Shown here in pieces: positions 7,516-17,097 of a stretch of 59,525 bases of DNA. Position 1 is the stretch's first letter; every line of letters starts with the position of its first letter. The translations under genes were made by a program, and so were the position numbers. This DNA is from Rhodothermia bacterium (lineage in GTDB: Bacteria > Bacteroidota > Rhodothermia > Rhodothermales > UBA2364): contig JAFLBZ010000028.1 in the NCBI GenBank assembly GCA_017303715.1, positions 1 through 59,525 on the forward strand, written 5' to 3'. The notes under the pieces were generated by a model that did no database searches, was not told the DNA's origin, and saw only the letters and a program-made list of their open reading frames with translations.

Positions 7516-10383
7516 TCATTTGGAGCTACGTAGCCATTGCGAAAGAATTTGTGCGGTATGGAGTGCTTGTTTTCCGGTCGTTCTGCTAATCTGATGTTGG
7601 CAAGAAGTGCCGCAGGCAACTAAGGTGGCATGGTCGGCCTTCTTGATTTTGGGCAAAAAGCCCTCTTCAGCGATCTTTAAAGAGAGGTTTGTGTGTTCCG
7701 CCTCGTATCCAAAAGCGCCGGCCATACCACAACATCCAGTATCGGCAATGGTTACTTGCAGTTGAGGAAGGGCTTGGAAGAGTTGTTTGATGGCCGAACT
7801 TCCCTCGATGGCTTTTTGATGGCAATGTGCATGAATCCATAATGGGAGCGGATTTTGAGGCCAATTAAGCTCTATAAGTCGTTTAAGAATAGTGGGTTGA
7901 GATAAATATCTGTCAAATGTCATAGATTGGTGGGCTACCAATTCAATGGCCGGATGATTGGGGAAAAGTGCAGGGTATTCATCTTTTAAGGTTAAGATAC
8001 AACTTGGTTCAAGACCAACAATAGGTAGGTTTTGCGCTGCAAATGGCGAGAGTTGGTCTAATAAATGCTTCCCCTTTTTTAACATTGGCTCGATGAGTCC
8101 TTTGGATAAATGGGTTCTGCCACAACATTCGCGGGTAATAATTTTTGTACGTAAGCCCATTTTCTCGAACAACCAGAGGGCATCCCGTGTTACTTCGGGC
8201 GAAAAATAGGTGTTGAATGTATCTGCAAAAAGGATCAAATCGGGCTGATTCTGTACTTTTTTTGCTCGAAAAGGATTGGTAGATAAAGAAGGCAAGGGCA
8301 CATCCGGTGCAATTCCCGCAAGATGAAACAATCCTTGGCGTATAAGCTTGTTTTGCGCCAAATAGTTTGCTATGGGCGCATATCTGCCACTTAGGTACGG
8401 CGCAAAACGTGGTACAGCGGCCAACATCCGCTCTCGAAAAGGTATTTTGTGAGTTTGGTAATACAAGGTTTGCCAAGCGAGTTTTAACTTTGCCATATCC
8501 ACCGATGACGGGCATTCTGCTTTGCAAGCTTTGCATGAAATACAGAGATCCATGGCCATTTTTAGTTCTGGGCCGTCTATGGGCAAGTTCCCTGAAAAGG
8601 CGGCACGCAAGGCATTTGCCCGCCCGCGTGTACTGTGCAATTCGTCTCGGGTGGCACGAAAAGATGGGCACATGGCTCCGTGATGCAACTTCCGGCAAAC
8701 GCCCGCGCCATTACAAAGCTCGGTAGCGGCCTCCATCCGTCCTTCTTCCGGAAATGCCAATGGAACGTTAATGGGTTTTGTGTTTGAAGCCAATCTTAGG
8801 TTTTCAGTAAATGGGGGGGAATCGGTTTTTTTGCCCGGATTAAACAGGTTCTGAGGATCAAAAGCCTGTTTAAGGGCACGATATACCGCATAAAGCTCTG
8901 GGCCGTAAAACGATTCTGCGAGCCAGCCGCGTACCAAACCATCACCATGTTCCGATGAAATAACCCCTTGGTACTCTTTTGCAAACATTGCAGAGGCCAG
9001 CGCCAAGCGCTTCATGCGCTCCAAGCCTTCCGGCGTTTGTGGATTGACGTATGGCCGAACATGCAGGCATCCCGCCGAAGCATGGCCGTAAATGGTGGCC
9101 TCGGTGTGTGTTTCCCGCAATACGCCCTCCAATCGCTCGATATATGCCGCCAAATGTTGGACTGGAACGGCGGCGTCTTCGATAAACGGCAAAGGTTTAA
9201 GAGCGCCTTTTACGCCCATCACCAAGCCAAGTCCAGCTTTGCGTACTTCACGAACATTGGTTAATTCGGAGGATGTTTGGGCAAATGTAAGGGCAAAACA
9301 GCCTTCTAAACTTTGGGAAATAGCTTTAATTCTATTTAACTTATCTACACAATTTTGAGCATCATCTCCGATCACCTCTACCATTAGCAAGGCATCAGGT
9401 TTACCTACCACAAACGAAAGGCGATGCGCATAATCCGAAACGTCGCGGCAACGTTCCAAGGCGTGATGATCCAACATTTCGATGGCATAGGGTTGGATTT
9501 CCAATAAGGCCGGACTTGCTTGCAGCGCCTTCATGCGGTCGTCAAAATGGACAATGGCCATTGCGGTATGTGGTGGTTTTTCGACCAATGACAGGGTAAT
9601 TTCGGTGACGATGCCCAGTGTGCCCTCCGCACCGCACAAAAGTTTTGCCAGATTAAACGGCTGCTCCAAAAGCCTTTCCACCCGATAACCACCTTGCCGC
9701 CGCCAGTGTTTTGGTGTATCTCGGCGAATAATTGCTTCTCCATCGTATAGGATGTGTAGGATTTTTTGGTAAAGGTTACCCTCTGTATCTCCTTGTTTTT
9801 GTTTGTCTTGTATTTGGATTTGATCTAACTCCTGAAGTGTGATCACCGATCCATCTTGTAAGATCAACTTGGCCGATACGAGATGATCCACCACCGATCC
9901 ATACGCAATGGAGTGCGTGCCAGTAGCATTCGTGGCCGTCATACCGCCCAAGGTAGCCCGACTGGCCGAGGCGGGATCGGGGCCAAAAAGAAGTCCATGA
10001 GGCGATAAAAAACGGTTCAGGTCGTCCAAAACCAGTCCGGGTTCTACGGTTATTTGCCGTTTTGCTGGATCAAAGTGCAAAATCCGGTCTAAGTGTTTGG
10101 AGAAATCTATCACCAAGCCGCACCCGATGGCCTGACCCGCCAAAGAAGTCCCACTTCCGCGCCCAATAATCGGCATTTTTACCTTGATTGCTGCTCGAAC
10201 CGCGTGGTAAACCTGCTCCATGTTTTGTGGAATCAAGACCGCTAACGGCTGGATCTGGTACATGCTTGCATCGGAGGCGTAGAGCGTACAGGTGAGAACG
10301 TCGGTAAAAAGAACGCCTTTCGGTAACTCGTTACAGCATAATAAAAACGCGGACAAAAGATCGGAATTGGGGTTTTGTGTCAT
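7516..10383 (-). CDS. FAD- and Fe-S-containing D-2-hydroxyacid dehydrogenase
   Basis: 955 aa with the order seen in YdiJ/Dld-type fused enzymes. An N-terminal FAD-binding PCMH domain (PIIGRGSGTSLAGQAIG, then GGMTATNATGTHSIAYG) is followed by a FAD-linked oxidase C-terminal domain. Then come two cysteine motifs for iron-sulfur clusters (CNGAGVC...CPSF and CISCKACKAECP) and a C-terminal CCG domain (HAHCHQKAIEG, DTGCCGMAGAFGYE). Such enzymes oxidise D-lactate, D-2-hydroxyglutarate or related acids and pass electrons to the quinone pool or another carrier. The substrate cannot be read from sequence. It overlaps the upstream GWxTD lipoprotein gene by 4 bp (ATGA), so the two are translationally coupled. 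Confidence 0.88.
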   Translation of the reverse strand: MTQNPNSDLLSAFLLCCNELPKGVLFTDVLTCTLYASDASMYQIQPLAVLIPQNMEQVYHAVRAAIKVKMPIIGRGSGTSLAGQAIGCGLVIDFSKHLDRILHFDPAKRQITVEPGLVLDDLNRFLSPHGLLFGPDPASASRATLGGMTATNATGTHSIAYGSVVDHLVSAKLILQDGSVITLQELDQIQIQDKQKQGDTEGNLYQKILHILYDGEAIIRRDTPKHWRRQGGYRVERLLEQPFNLAKLLCGAEGTLGIVTEITLSLVEKPPHTAMAIVHFDDRMKALQASPALLEIQPYAIEMLDHHALERCRDVSDYAHRLSFVVGKPDALLMVEVIGDDAQNCVDKLNRIKAISQSLEGCFALTFAQTSSELTNVREVRKAGLGLVMGVKGALKPLPFIEDAAVPVQHLAAYIERLEGVLRETHTEATIYGHASAGCLHVRPYVNPQTPEGLERMKRLALASAMFAKEYQGVISSEHGDGLVRGWLAESFYGPELYAVYRALKQAFDPQNLFNPGKKTDSPPFTENLRLASNTKPINVPLAFPEEGRMEAATELCNGAGVCRKLHHGAMCPSFRATRDELHSTRGRANALRAAFSGNLPIDGPELKMAMDLCISCKACKAECPSSVDMAKLKLAWQTLYYQTHKIPFRERMLAAVPRFAPYLSGRYAPIANYLAQNKLIRQGLFHLAGIAPDVPLPSLSTNPFRAKKVQNQPDLILFADTFNTYFSPEVTRDALWLFEKMGLRTKIITRECCGRTHLSKGLIEPMLKKGKHLLDQLSPFAAQNLPIVGLEPSCILTLKDEYPALFPNHPAIELVAHQSMTFDRYLSQPTILKRLIELNWPQNPLPLWIHAHCHQKAIEGSSAIKQLFQALPQLQVTIADTGCCGMAGAFGYEAEHTNLSLKIAEEGFLPKIKKADHATLVACGTSCQHQISRTTGKQALHTAQILSQWLRSSK

Positions 10384-12404
10384 TCCAAAATCACTTTTCT
10401 GGTTTGTAATCTTTCCTTACCATTGGCTTGCACGCGGACGGTTAAAAGGTAAGCACCACTTGCTAAGTCCTTTGTTTCCAATCCTAAAGCGATGACTTCC
10501 GTGGGTGACAGTGCCAAGCCGGAAAATTGGACAGCACTCCCTGACGGTTGTTTAGTAAATACTGCGCCAAGGATATCCACCAAGTCTTCCTTTTCGGTTG
10601 AATGTCTATCGGGAATCAAACGGGCTTCTATGGTGTAAGCCCTTTCGCCGTTCATGTCCACTGGTAAATGATATGCCTCAAGATAAAAATAGACGGGGTT
10701 CGGTTTGCGAAACGTGGGCTTGGGTGCTGGTTGGAATGTATAGCCACCACGCTGAATGAATAAGGTATCGGCTCCCGTTTCTTGAAGTTGATACGCCAAA
10801 AGAAGGTCGCTAAGCGAAAAATCGGTTTCAGAAAAGGCTGGAACATCCGTTATTGTGGAGGATTGTCCGAAAAATGCTTGTTGGAGGACTTCTCCGATAA
10901 CCTCAAAGTGGCCTTTTGGGGGATTCAGGGTCTTTGCAACCACAAAAAGGGTTTCGTTCTGAAGACGGACAAGTGGATTTTGGGTGGAATCTGTAGGAAT
11001 CGTAAGGGCTTCAGAAATAACATTTTGGTTGTTTTGCCGCCAGAAAATGGCAGATTTTAAAGTGTTAGAGGGCTTTCCTGCTTGTAAAATAGGCAAGCCC
11101 AAACTATAAATGGCCTCCGTTCGTCCAGAAGCATTTTTAAAATACCGGAGATCGCTCGCCAAGTCAGACTGACTTCCGGCTTGGGTTTGCTCGCGGCGTT
11201 GTTCTTGCTCGCCTTTTGAGGGGCGGTGATCTTCCGAGAGTGTGGTTAGGTTTTGCATTTGCCTGACGAGTGCCAAAAAACCAAATGTAAACGCATCATA
11301 GTGCCAAATCTCAAAACCGGCAGTTCTGCCAATGTCCCAACCTTCTTTGTCGGGTTCCTCCATTCGTTTTTGGGTTAATGGAAGGCCATAACGTATGACG
11401 ACCTCGCCTTTTTCCGTACCAATCCACCCAAATAGGTCGGCATAAACCACCCGCATAGCGTGCTCAAGTTGCCGCTCGGACAGGGTTGTAAGGTTGCGTG
11501 GATCGCGTTCTTTCCAAAATTGCTCGCTAAAAGCGGCACTATCTGCCTTAAAAGCCCGTTTCTCTGCTGCGGTTAAAAGTGGTGTGATTTGGTAAAAAGC
11601 TCGTTTCAGGTGGGGCGGCATGTTGCTTTCTATCGCCTTGAAAGGTGTTGTGGCTTCTTCAAACTGACCTTGTTTCACCAAAACAATGAGCGATAGCGCA
11701 TTTGCAGTAAATACTTGATTTTGCTTGACTAATGTTGTGATTAAAGTGTCAAGAAGGGATGTTTTTAGTGGTCTCTGGGCATAAAAACGGGTTAATGCGG
11801 CGATGAGTTCGGGGCTGGTTGGGTGGGCGATAAAGGCATCTTCGAGGGCTTTCCCCGTTTCAAGAGCTTGTTCTTGCACCTTCTTTTCGGGGAAAAGGAC
11901 GTGCCCTGCATCGCGGAATTGTCGCCAAAGTCCAATGGCAAGCCCTTCTCGGGCAAAAACATCGGTACTGTCTAATTGCAAAACGGCTTTTGCGGCACGA
12001 ACCAAAGCGAAGTCAACCGAATAGGTAGAGCCAAAAAAAGGATCACCGGAGCGTAATTGTTGTAGCCGTTCGCGTCTTAGCGGAAGATTTTTGGGGTCAA
12101 GCATCAGGCCATTCAAGACCGCATTGCTTGCCCGCATCCAATTAGGTTTAGGTGGTTTTAAGCGCTCAAAAATGGCCCGCATCAACCATACTTCAGGCGT
12201 TGTATTTCCGCCCTTTTCCAAACGTTTCAGGTTTTCTTGCGCCGTTTCCCAGTCGGCTCGGAAAATGGCGGCATGTGTTTCTGGTATTAAGGGTGCTTCG
12301 TGAATGGTCTTGCAGCCAGAAACAGCCAATATCCACCAAAAAAAACATAAAAACCCCATCCAGCGGTCAAAATCGTTTTTTAAGACCCTGCGGAAAGGAT
12401 TCAT
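10380..12404 (-). CDS. GWxTD-domain lipoprotein
   Basis: 674 aa. The N-terminal hydrophobic stretch ends in a lipobox (AVSGC, Cys31), so this is probably a membrane-anchored lipoprotein. A helical repeat region (about 35-270, TPR-like) comes first. The GWxTD domain is then recognised by FWKERDP, the core GWIGTEKGEVVIRYG and the downstream GFEIWHYD. The name-giving GWxTD is GWIGTE here, one residue off consensus. A C-terminal beta-rich part (about 480-674) ends in a region like an Ig or extension domain (LASGAYLLTVRV). The family is widespread in Bacteroidota, Rhodothermota and Acidobacteria, without a settled function. It is coupled to the downstream dehydrogenase by an ATGA overlap and starts 18 bp after the helicase gene ends. 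Confidence 0.8.
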   Translation of the reverse strand: MNPFRRVLKNDFDRWMGFLCFFWWILAVSGCKTIHEAPLIPETHAAIFRADWETAQENLKRLEKGGNTTPEVWLMRAIFERLKPPKPNWMRASNAVLNGLMLDPKNLPLRRERLQQLRSGDPFFGSTYSVDFALVRAAKAVLQLDSTDVFAREGLAIGLWRQFRDAGHVLFPEKKVQEQALETGKALEDAFIAHPTSPELIAALTRFYAQRPLKTSLLDTLITTLVKQNQVFTANALSLIVLVKQGQFEEATTPFKAIESNMPPHLKRAFYQITPLLTAAEKRAFKADSAAFSEQFWKERDPRNLTTLSERQLEHAMRVVYADLFGWIGTEKGEVVIRYGLPLTQKRMEEPDKEGWDIGRTAGFEIWHYDAFTFGFLALVRQMQNLTTLSEDHRPSKGEQEQRREQTQAGSQSDLASDLRYFKNASGRTEAIYSLGLPILQAGKPSNTLKSAIFWRQNNQNVISEALTIPTDSTQNPLVRLQNETLFVVAKTLNPPKGHFEVIGEVLQQAFFGQSSTITDVPAFSETDFSLSDLLLAYQLQETGADTLFIQRGGYTFQPAPKPTFRKPNPVYFYLEAYHLPVDMNGERAYTIEARLIPDRHSTEKEDLVDILGAVFTKQPSGSAVQFSGLALSPTEVIALGLETKDLASGAYLLTVRVQANGKERLQTRKVILE

Positions 12405-12422
12405 AAGAGAATGAATTTGGGT

Positions 12423-14738
12423 TTATTCGACCACTTGCAACTTGGCAAAGCGGAGGACTAATTTTTTTTGACCTACATCGCGGAAAAAGACCGTCGCTTT
12501 GGCTTGGTCGCCCACGCCTTCGATGGCGATGACTTTGCCCGTTCCAAAAGACTCGTGATACACTTTTTGTCCGGGAACGATGGGGCGTCCTGCGGAATAA
12601 TCGTCGTCATATACCACACGTCGGCCTTCAGGTGGTTTTGGTGCGGGCTTGACGGCACGGTGAAGGGGTTTTTGTGGTGTATCTGCCAAAGGTGTGCGGT
12701 AACTACTACCCTGTGTTGGCCCACCTCGCCAACGTCCGGCTTCTGTGGCTGTTGCACGGATGCTCGTCGCTTTTTGGGGACTCCATCGGCCTCCACCTTC
12801 CGTTTTGAGTACGGAGGCGTCTAATTCGTCTAAAAATCGGCTGCGTAAAGCGTCTTCCCATTTGCCATATTTAAACCGTGTTCGAGCAAAGGCCAAGAAT
12901 AGTTTTTCCTGCGCCCGTGTGATGCCTACATAAAACAAGCGGCGTTCTTCTTCTAATTGCTTCGGATCGGTGGCGGCTTGTGGTAGTGGAAACAGGTTCT
13001 CTTCCATTCCGGTCAAGAAAACCACTGGAAATTCCAGCCCTTTAGAGGCGTGCAGCGTCATCAAAGTCACTTTATTGTCATTACCCTCGTCGTTATCGGC
13101 GTCCGTCAAGAGCGAGACCTCTTGCAAAAACCTGCTCAGTACAATGTTTCCATTGCCATCATCGGTAAATTCCTGCTCATATTCTGCGATGGCATTCAAG
13201 AGTTCCTGCACGTTTTCCCATCTTGCCAAGGCTTCTACGGTATTTTCTTGGCGCAACTCCTGCATCAATCCCGCCTCGACAAGCAGTTCGCGAGCAAGTT
13301 CGGCGGCGGGGGTACTGTTCAGTTTAGCGGCATATTTCCCGATCATAACGCGAAATTTGTCTAATGCCTGATGTGCCGCTGGCGGGAAGCCTAATTCTGC
13401 CAGTTTTTCTAAGACCTGCCAAAAAGCCAAACCTTCTTTATGTGCAATTTCCGCCACGCGCTCCATCGTCTTGCCCCCAATCCCGCGTGTGGGATAATTG
13501 ATGACCCGTTTGAGGCTTTCGTTGTCGGAAGGATTGACCACGAGGCGTAGATAGGCCACCGCGTCTTTTATTTCTTTGCGTTGGTAGAAGTTAATCCCGC
13601 CATAAATTTTATAAGGAAGTCCACCGCGCCGTAAGGCATCTTCCAACGAGCGCGATTGCGCATTGGTCCGGTACAAAACCGCAAAGGAGCGGTACGGAAG
13701 GCCATAATTCAGATGGATGTGTCGAATGTTTTGCTCTACTTTTGTGGCCTCGTCTTTCTCGGAAAGGGCTTCGAGCAGGGTGATGTCGTCGCCGTGCGTA
13801 TTGTCCGTCCAAAGGGTTTTGTCTATCTGGTCTTTATTTTTTTTGATAATAGAATCCGCCAATTGCAGGATTTTTTTGGTGGAACGGTAATTTTGTTCCA
13901 AACGGACAATGGTGGCTTCGGGGTAGTCCTTTTGGAAATCGAGGATATTGGTTATGTCGGCCCCACGAAAGGCATAGATAGATTGGGCGTCGTCTCCTAC
14001 CACACAAATGTTTTTATGGTGTGCGGCCAACATTCGGGTAATCACATATTGCGCATGATTGGTGTCTTGGTATTCATCAATATGCAAATATTTCCATCGT
14101 TCTTGATACCGCGTCAAAACCTCCGGAAACTGCTGGAACAATTCGATGGGTTTGATGAGCAAGTCGTCAAAGTCCATTGCATTGTTTCGCCGCAGTTGGT
14201 CTTGGTAGGGTTGGTACAATCGTGAGGCGGCCTCATCCACAACGCCATTAACGTAGCGGCCATAATCCGACGGGCGGATGAGTTGGTTCTTTGCGGAGGA
14301 AATTTTGTGCAAAATTGCACGCGGCGAGACGGTTTTGGCATCAATGGCCATTGCGGTCATCAAGCCTTTTATAACACCTTGCGCATCGTCGGTATCATAA
14401 ATTGAAAAGTCTTGGCTGTACCCTATTTTATCCGCTTCACGCCGAAGGATACGGGAAAAAACCGAGTGGAACGTGCCCATCCAGAGTTCCTTGGCCTTGT
14501 CCTCACCCACCAATTTCCCAATCCGTTCTCGCATTTCCCGTGCGGCTTTGTTGGTAAAGGTCAGCGCAAGAATTTGGCTCGGCCATGCCTTGCGGAGTGC
14601 CAAAATATAGGCAATCCGGTGCATCAGGGTACGTGTTTTTCCCGATCCCGCTCCGGCAATAATCATGACGGGGCCATCCGAGGCGGTTACGGCTTGTTGT
14701 TGGCTTGCGTTCAGTCCACTTAAAATGGCTTGGGCCAT
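12423..14738 (-). CDS. pcrA: UvrD/PcrA-type 3'-5' DNA helicase
   Basis: 771 aa from the chosen start at 14738 (MAQAILSGLNASQQQAV), which matches the usual PcrA/UvrD N-terminus. The frame is open 67 codons further up, but that stretch has no family similarity. Superfamily 1 motifs are present: Walker A AGAGSGKTRTL, Walker B IDEYQDTNHAQ, motif III GDDAQSIYAFRGAD, motif V LMTLHASKGLEF and motif VI YVGITRAQEK. The C-terminal Tudor-like segment (VYHESFGTGKVIAIEG) is the part that binds RNA polymerase in PcrA. Roles are nucleotide excision repair, replication restart and clearing of transcription complexes. The gene lies directly upstream of the GWxTD gene. Confidence 0.93.
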   Translation of the reverse strand: MAQAILSGLNASQQQAVTASDGPVMIIAGAGSGKTRTLMHRIAYILALRKAWPSQILALTFTNKAAREMRERIGKLVGEDKAKELWMGTFHSVFSRILRREADKIGYSQDFSIYDTDDAQGVIKGLMTAMAIDAKTVSPRAILHKISSAKNQLIRPSDYGRYVNGVVDEAASRLYQPYQDQLRRNNAMDFDDLLIKPIELFQQFPEVLTRYQERWKYLHIDEYQDTNHAQYVITRMLAAHHKNICVVGDDAQSIYAFRGADITNILDFQKDYPEATIVRLEQNYRSTKKILQLADSIIKKNKDQIDKTLWTDNTHGDDITLLEALSEKDEATKVEQNIRHIHLNYGLPYRSFAVLYRTNAQSRSLEDALRRGGLPYKIYGGINFYQRKEIKDAVAYLRLVVNPSDNESLKRVINYPTRGIGGKTMERVAEIAHKEGLAFWQVLEKLAELGFPPAAHQALDKFRVMIGKYAAKLNSTPAAELARELLVEAGLMQELRQENTVEALARWENVQELLNAIAEYEQEFTDDGNGNIVLSRFLQEVSLLTDADNDEGNDNKVTLMTLHASKGLEFPVVFLTGMEENLFPLPQAATDPKQLEEERRLFYVGITRAQEKLFLAFARTRFKYGKWEDALRSRFLDELDASVLKTEGGGRWSPQKATSIRATATEAGRWRGGPTQGSSYRTPLADTPQKPLHRAVKPAPKPPEGRRVVYDDDYSAGRPIVPGQKVYHESFGTGKVIAIEGVGDQAKATVFFRDVGQKKLVLRFAKLQVVE

Positions 14739-15162
14739 GTCGGTATTTGGCTCGTGAACTGTATTGGTTTCCGAGAAAAGGGTATATGGCTTCACAGCGT
14801 AGGCTACTTTTGGGTCTTGAAATAAACCAACAAGATAGGCATTTAAGCCCTGAAACGGGAGAGGTGTACTTGTATTTCGTTCAAAAAAGGCATTTAACGA
14901 ACAAGCCGGAAGTTTCCTACTCTGGCTTGTGATCAACACATTTTAACATGATGTTCAGATTTTAAATATTTGTTAATAAAAGATTTGTATTCTTTAGATT
15001 GGTCAAATTTATCCCACTTACGCAAATACGAGATTTCCTAAACCATGCTCGAATGGCAGGGCGGCTCTTGTGAAAATCCGCCGTAGCAAGGGCGGCTTCG
15101 GCGGCACTCAGCGCGCTAAACCTCCTCGTAGGAAGATGCCGCCCCGCTGGGACTTTTCTTTT

Positions 15163-15206
15163 CGTTTGAAAATGGATTTCTACCAAGATGTCACCCCGAT
15201 GGGGCT
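15163..15206 (+). repeat. Dispersed 44-bp REP-like repeat, copy 1
   Basis: This copy matches the one at 17527-17570 at 38 of 44 positions (consensus begins CGTTTG and contains GGATTTCTACCA). It ends in a small palindrome, CCCCGATGGGG. Of the six differences, one falls in the palindrome. Such elements are typically copied by REP-associated tyrosine transposases, but none is in the window. Confidence 0.65.
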
Positions 15207-15307
15207 GGATTATGCCTTTCGTTACGGATTTCCTTTAAGATACCACTCCTATGGAGCTGGGTGGTGATTTGTCATGGCTCAAGCCGAAAGTGGTGATCGT
15301 TGCAGAA

Positions 15308-15331
15308 AACCCCACGCTGAAGCATGGGGTT
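15308..15331 (+). repeat. Short palindromic element AACCCCA/TGGGGTT
   Basis: A perfect 7-bp inverted repeat with a 10-nt loop (CGCTGAAGCA), 100 bp beyond the first 44-bp repeat. It has no T-run on either strand, so it is unlikely to be an intrinsic terminator. Similar CCCCA-rich hairpins are common as intergenic repeats in Bacteroidota, but a genome-wide count is needed. Confidence 0.5.
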
Positions 15332-15465
15332 AATATGATGCCGGAGAGCATGTGGCAACGCCGTTCGTCTTCGGTGAAGTAGATCAGAAAGTTACCCCTG
15401 CAAGGTTTTTAGCCCATCATGGTGGCTACTCGGTTAACCCATAACACCGTAATTTTAAGCTGTTG

Positions 15466-17097
15466 CTAAACCGTTGCCGTTTCATACATTTCGTCTCGCA
15501 GGGCTTTAATGGTCGGATCGGAGATGTATTCATCGAAGGGCATCCACTTGTCAATTACACCGTTTGGCGTAAGTTCAATAATCCGATTGACGACTGTTTG
15601 CACCAAGGTATGGTCTTTTGAGGTCATAATAATGGTGCTTGGAAATTCCTGAAGTGCATTGTTTAGCGAGGTAATGGACTCCAAGTCTAAGTGGTTCGTT
15701 GGCTCATCGAATAACAACACATTGCCCCGCTGAAGTTGCATCCGCGAAAACATACAACGCATTTTTTCGCCACCGGAGAGTACCTTCGCTTGTTTTAGGG
15801 CCTCGTCTCCGGAGAAAAGCATACGCCCCAAGAAGCCGCGAACAAAGGTCTCGTCCTTGTCTTCGGAGTATTGTCGGAGCCAATCCACCAAATTCATGTT
15901 TACGCCTTCAAAGTATGGCGCATTGTCTATCGGCACATAAGCGGTGGTAACGGTAACACCAAATTGGTATTCACCCGTAAATTGCGTGTTGTTGCCCGTT
16001 AGAATCTCGTAAAACGCCGTAGTTGCAAGGCTATTGCGGGAAAGAAGGGCAATTTTGTCACCTTTTTGCAACTCGATAGTGACGTCATTAAACAGGACTT
16101 CGCCATTTTGAACCGCACCCAAGTGTTCTGTTTTTAATACGCGGTCTCCCAATTCCCGTACCATGTTGTTGAGCAAAATGGCCGGATATTTGCGCGATGA
16201 TGGCCGAATGTCTTCGACCTTGATCTTGTCCAATGACTTCTTACGGCTGGTGGCTTGCTTAGATTTAGACGCATTGGCTGAGAATCGGCGGATAAACTCT
16301 TGTAGTTCCTTGATTTTCTCCTCGGCGCGTTTGTTTTGTTCCGTCCGAAGTTTAAGTGCCAACTGGGAAGACTCGTACCAGAACGTGTAGTTTCCGGTAT
16401 AGGGTGTCATTTTACCATAATCAATGTCCACCACATGCGTACAAACAGAGTCCAAGAAGTGTCGGTCGTGACTGACCACCAAGACCACATTTGGATAATC
16501 GGCCAAGAAGTCTTCTAACCACATGGTGGCATCGAGGTCAATTTCGTTTGTCGGTTCGTCCAAAAGTAGGATGTCTGGATTCCCGAACAAGGCTTGCGCC
16601 AACAGCACCCGTACCTTTTGGTTACCGTCCAACTCATCCATGCGGCGGTAGTGGTTTTCTTCCGGCACGCCAAGGTTAGAAAGCAAGGTTGCGGCATCGC
16701 TTTCGGCGTTCCAACCGTCCATTTCTCCGAAGAGCGCTTCCAAGTCGCCCGCCCGCATTCCGTCCTCGTCACTAAAATCCGGCTTGGCATAGAGGGCGTC
16801 TTTTTCCTTCATGATGTCGTAGAGCGGCTTATGCCCCATAATCACCGTTTCAAGAACCTGAAATTCGTTAAATTCGAAGTGATTTTGCTTCAAAACGGCC
16901 ATCCGCTGCCCTTTCGTAATGTCCACCGAGCCTGTAGTGGGGGTAATCTCGCCAGACAAAATCTTGAGAAAAGTGGATTTGCCGGAGCCATTTGCGCCGA
17001 TGATGCCGTAGCAATTTCCTTCGGTGAATTTGAGGTTTACGTCCTCGAACAAAATGCGCTTCCCGAAACGCAAAGAAAGATTGTTGGTGCTGATCAT
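15466..17097 (-). CDS. ABC-F ATPase, YbiT-like
   Basis: 543 aa with two ABC domains in one chain and no membrane segment, separated by a charged helical linker (about 240-320), the P-site tRNA-interacting motif region of ABC-F proteins. Domain 1 has Walker A GANGSGKST, a modified signature LDGNQ and Walker B ILLLDEPTNEID. Domain 2 has a standard signature LSGGEK and Walker B LLFDEPTNHLD, but its Walker A position reads SRNSLATTAF, without the conserved Gly and Lys. ABC-F proteins act on the ribosome as translation factors or in antibiotic resistance. The overall length and the LDGNQKVRVLLAQALF stretch point to the YbiT branch. It appears to be a single-gene unit with its own upstream region. 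Confidence 0.9.
   Translation of the reverse strand: MISTNNLSLRFGKRILFEDVNLKFTEGNCYGIIGANGSGKSTFLKILSGEITPTTGSVDITKGQRMAVLKQNHFEFNEFQVLETVIMGHKPLYDIMKEKDALYAKPDFSDEDGMRAGDLEALFGEMDGWNAESDAATLLSNLGVPEENHYRRMDELDGNQKVRVLLAQALFGNPDILLLDEPTNEIDLDATMWLEDFLADYPNVVLVVSHDRHFLDSVCTHVVDIDYGKMTPYTGNYTFWYESSQLALKLRTEQNKRAEEKIKELQEFIRRFSANASKSKQATSRKKSLDKIKVEDIRPSSRKYPAILLNNMVRELGDRVLKTEHLGAVQNGEVLFNDVTIELQKGDKIALLSRNSLATTAFYEILTGNNTQFTGEYQFGVTVTTAYVPIDNAPYFEGVNMNLVDWLRQYSEDKDETFVRGFLGRMLFSGDEALKQAKVLSGGEKMRCMFSRMQLQRGNVLLFDEPTNHLDLESITSLNNALQEFPSTIIMTSKDHTLVQTVVNRIIELTPNGVIDKWMPFDEYISDPTIKALRDEMYETATV

Larger units (their letters stand above)
14739..15465. other. Gene-free region with REP-like hairpin elements
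   Basis: No convincing gene lies in these 727 bp. Right of about 15050 are repeated hairpin modules: a GC-rich GCGGC/GCCGC segment (15060-15150), the 44-bp dispersed repeat at 15163-15206, a TACCACTCC...GGGTGGTG fold (15241-15267), and a perfect 7-bp stem AACCCCA/TGGGGTT at 15308-15331. Left of 14940 it is the unused upstream extension of the helicase frame. This looks like a cluster of REP/BIME-type intergenic elements. Confidence 0.6.
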
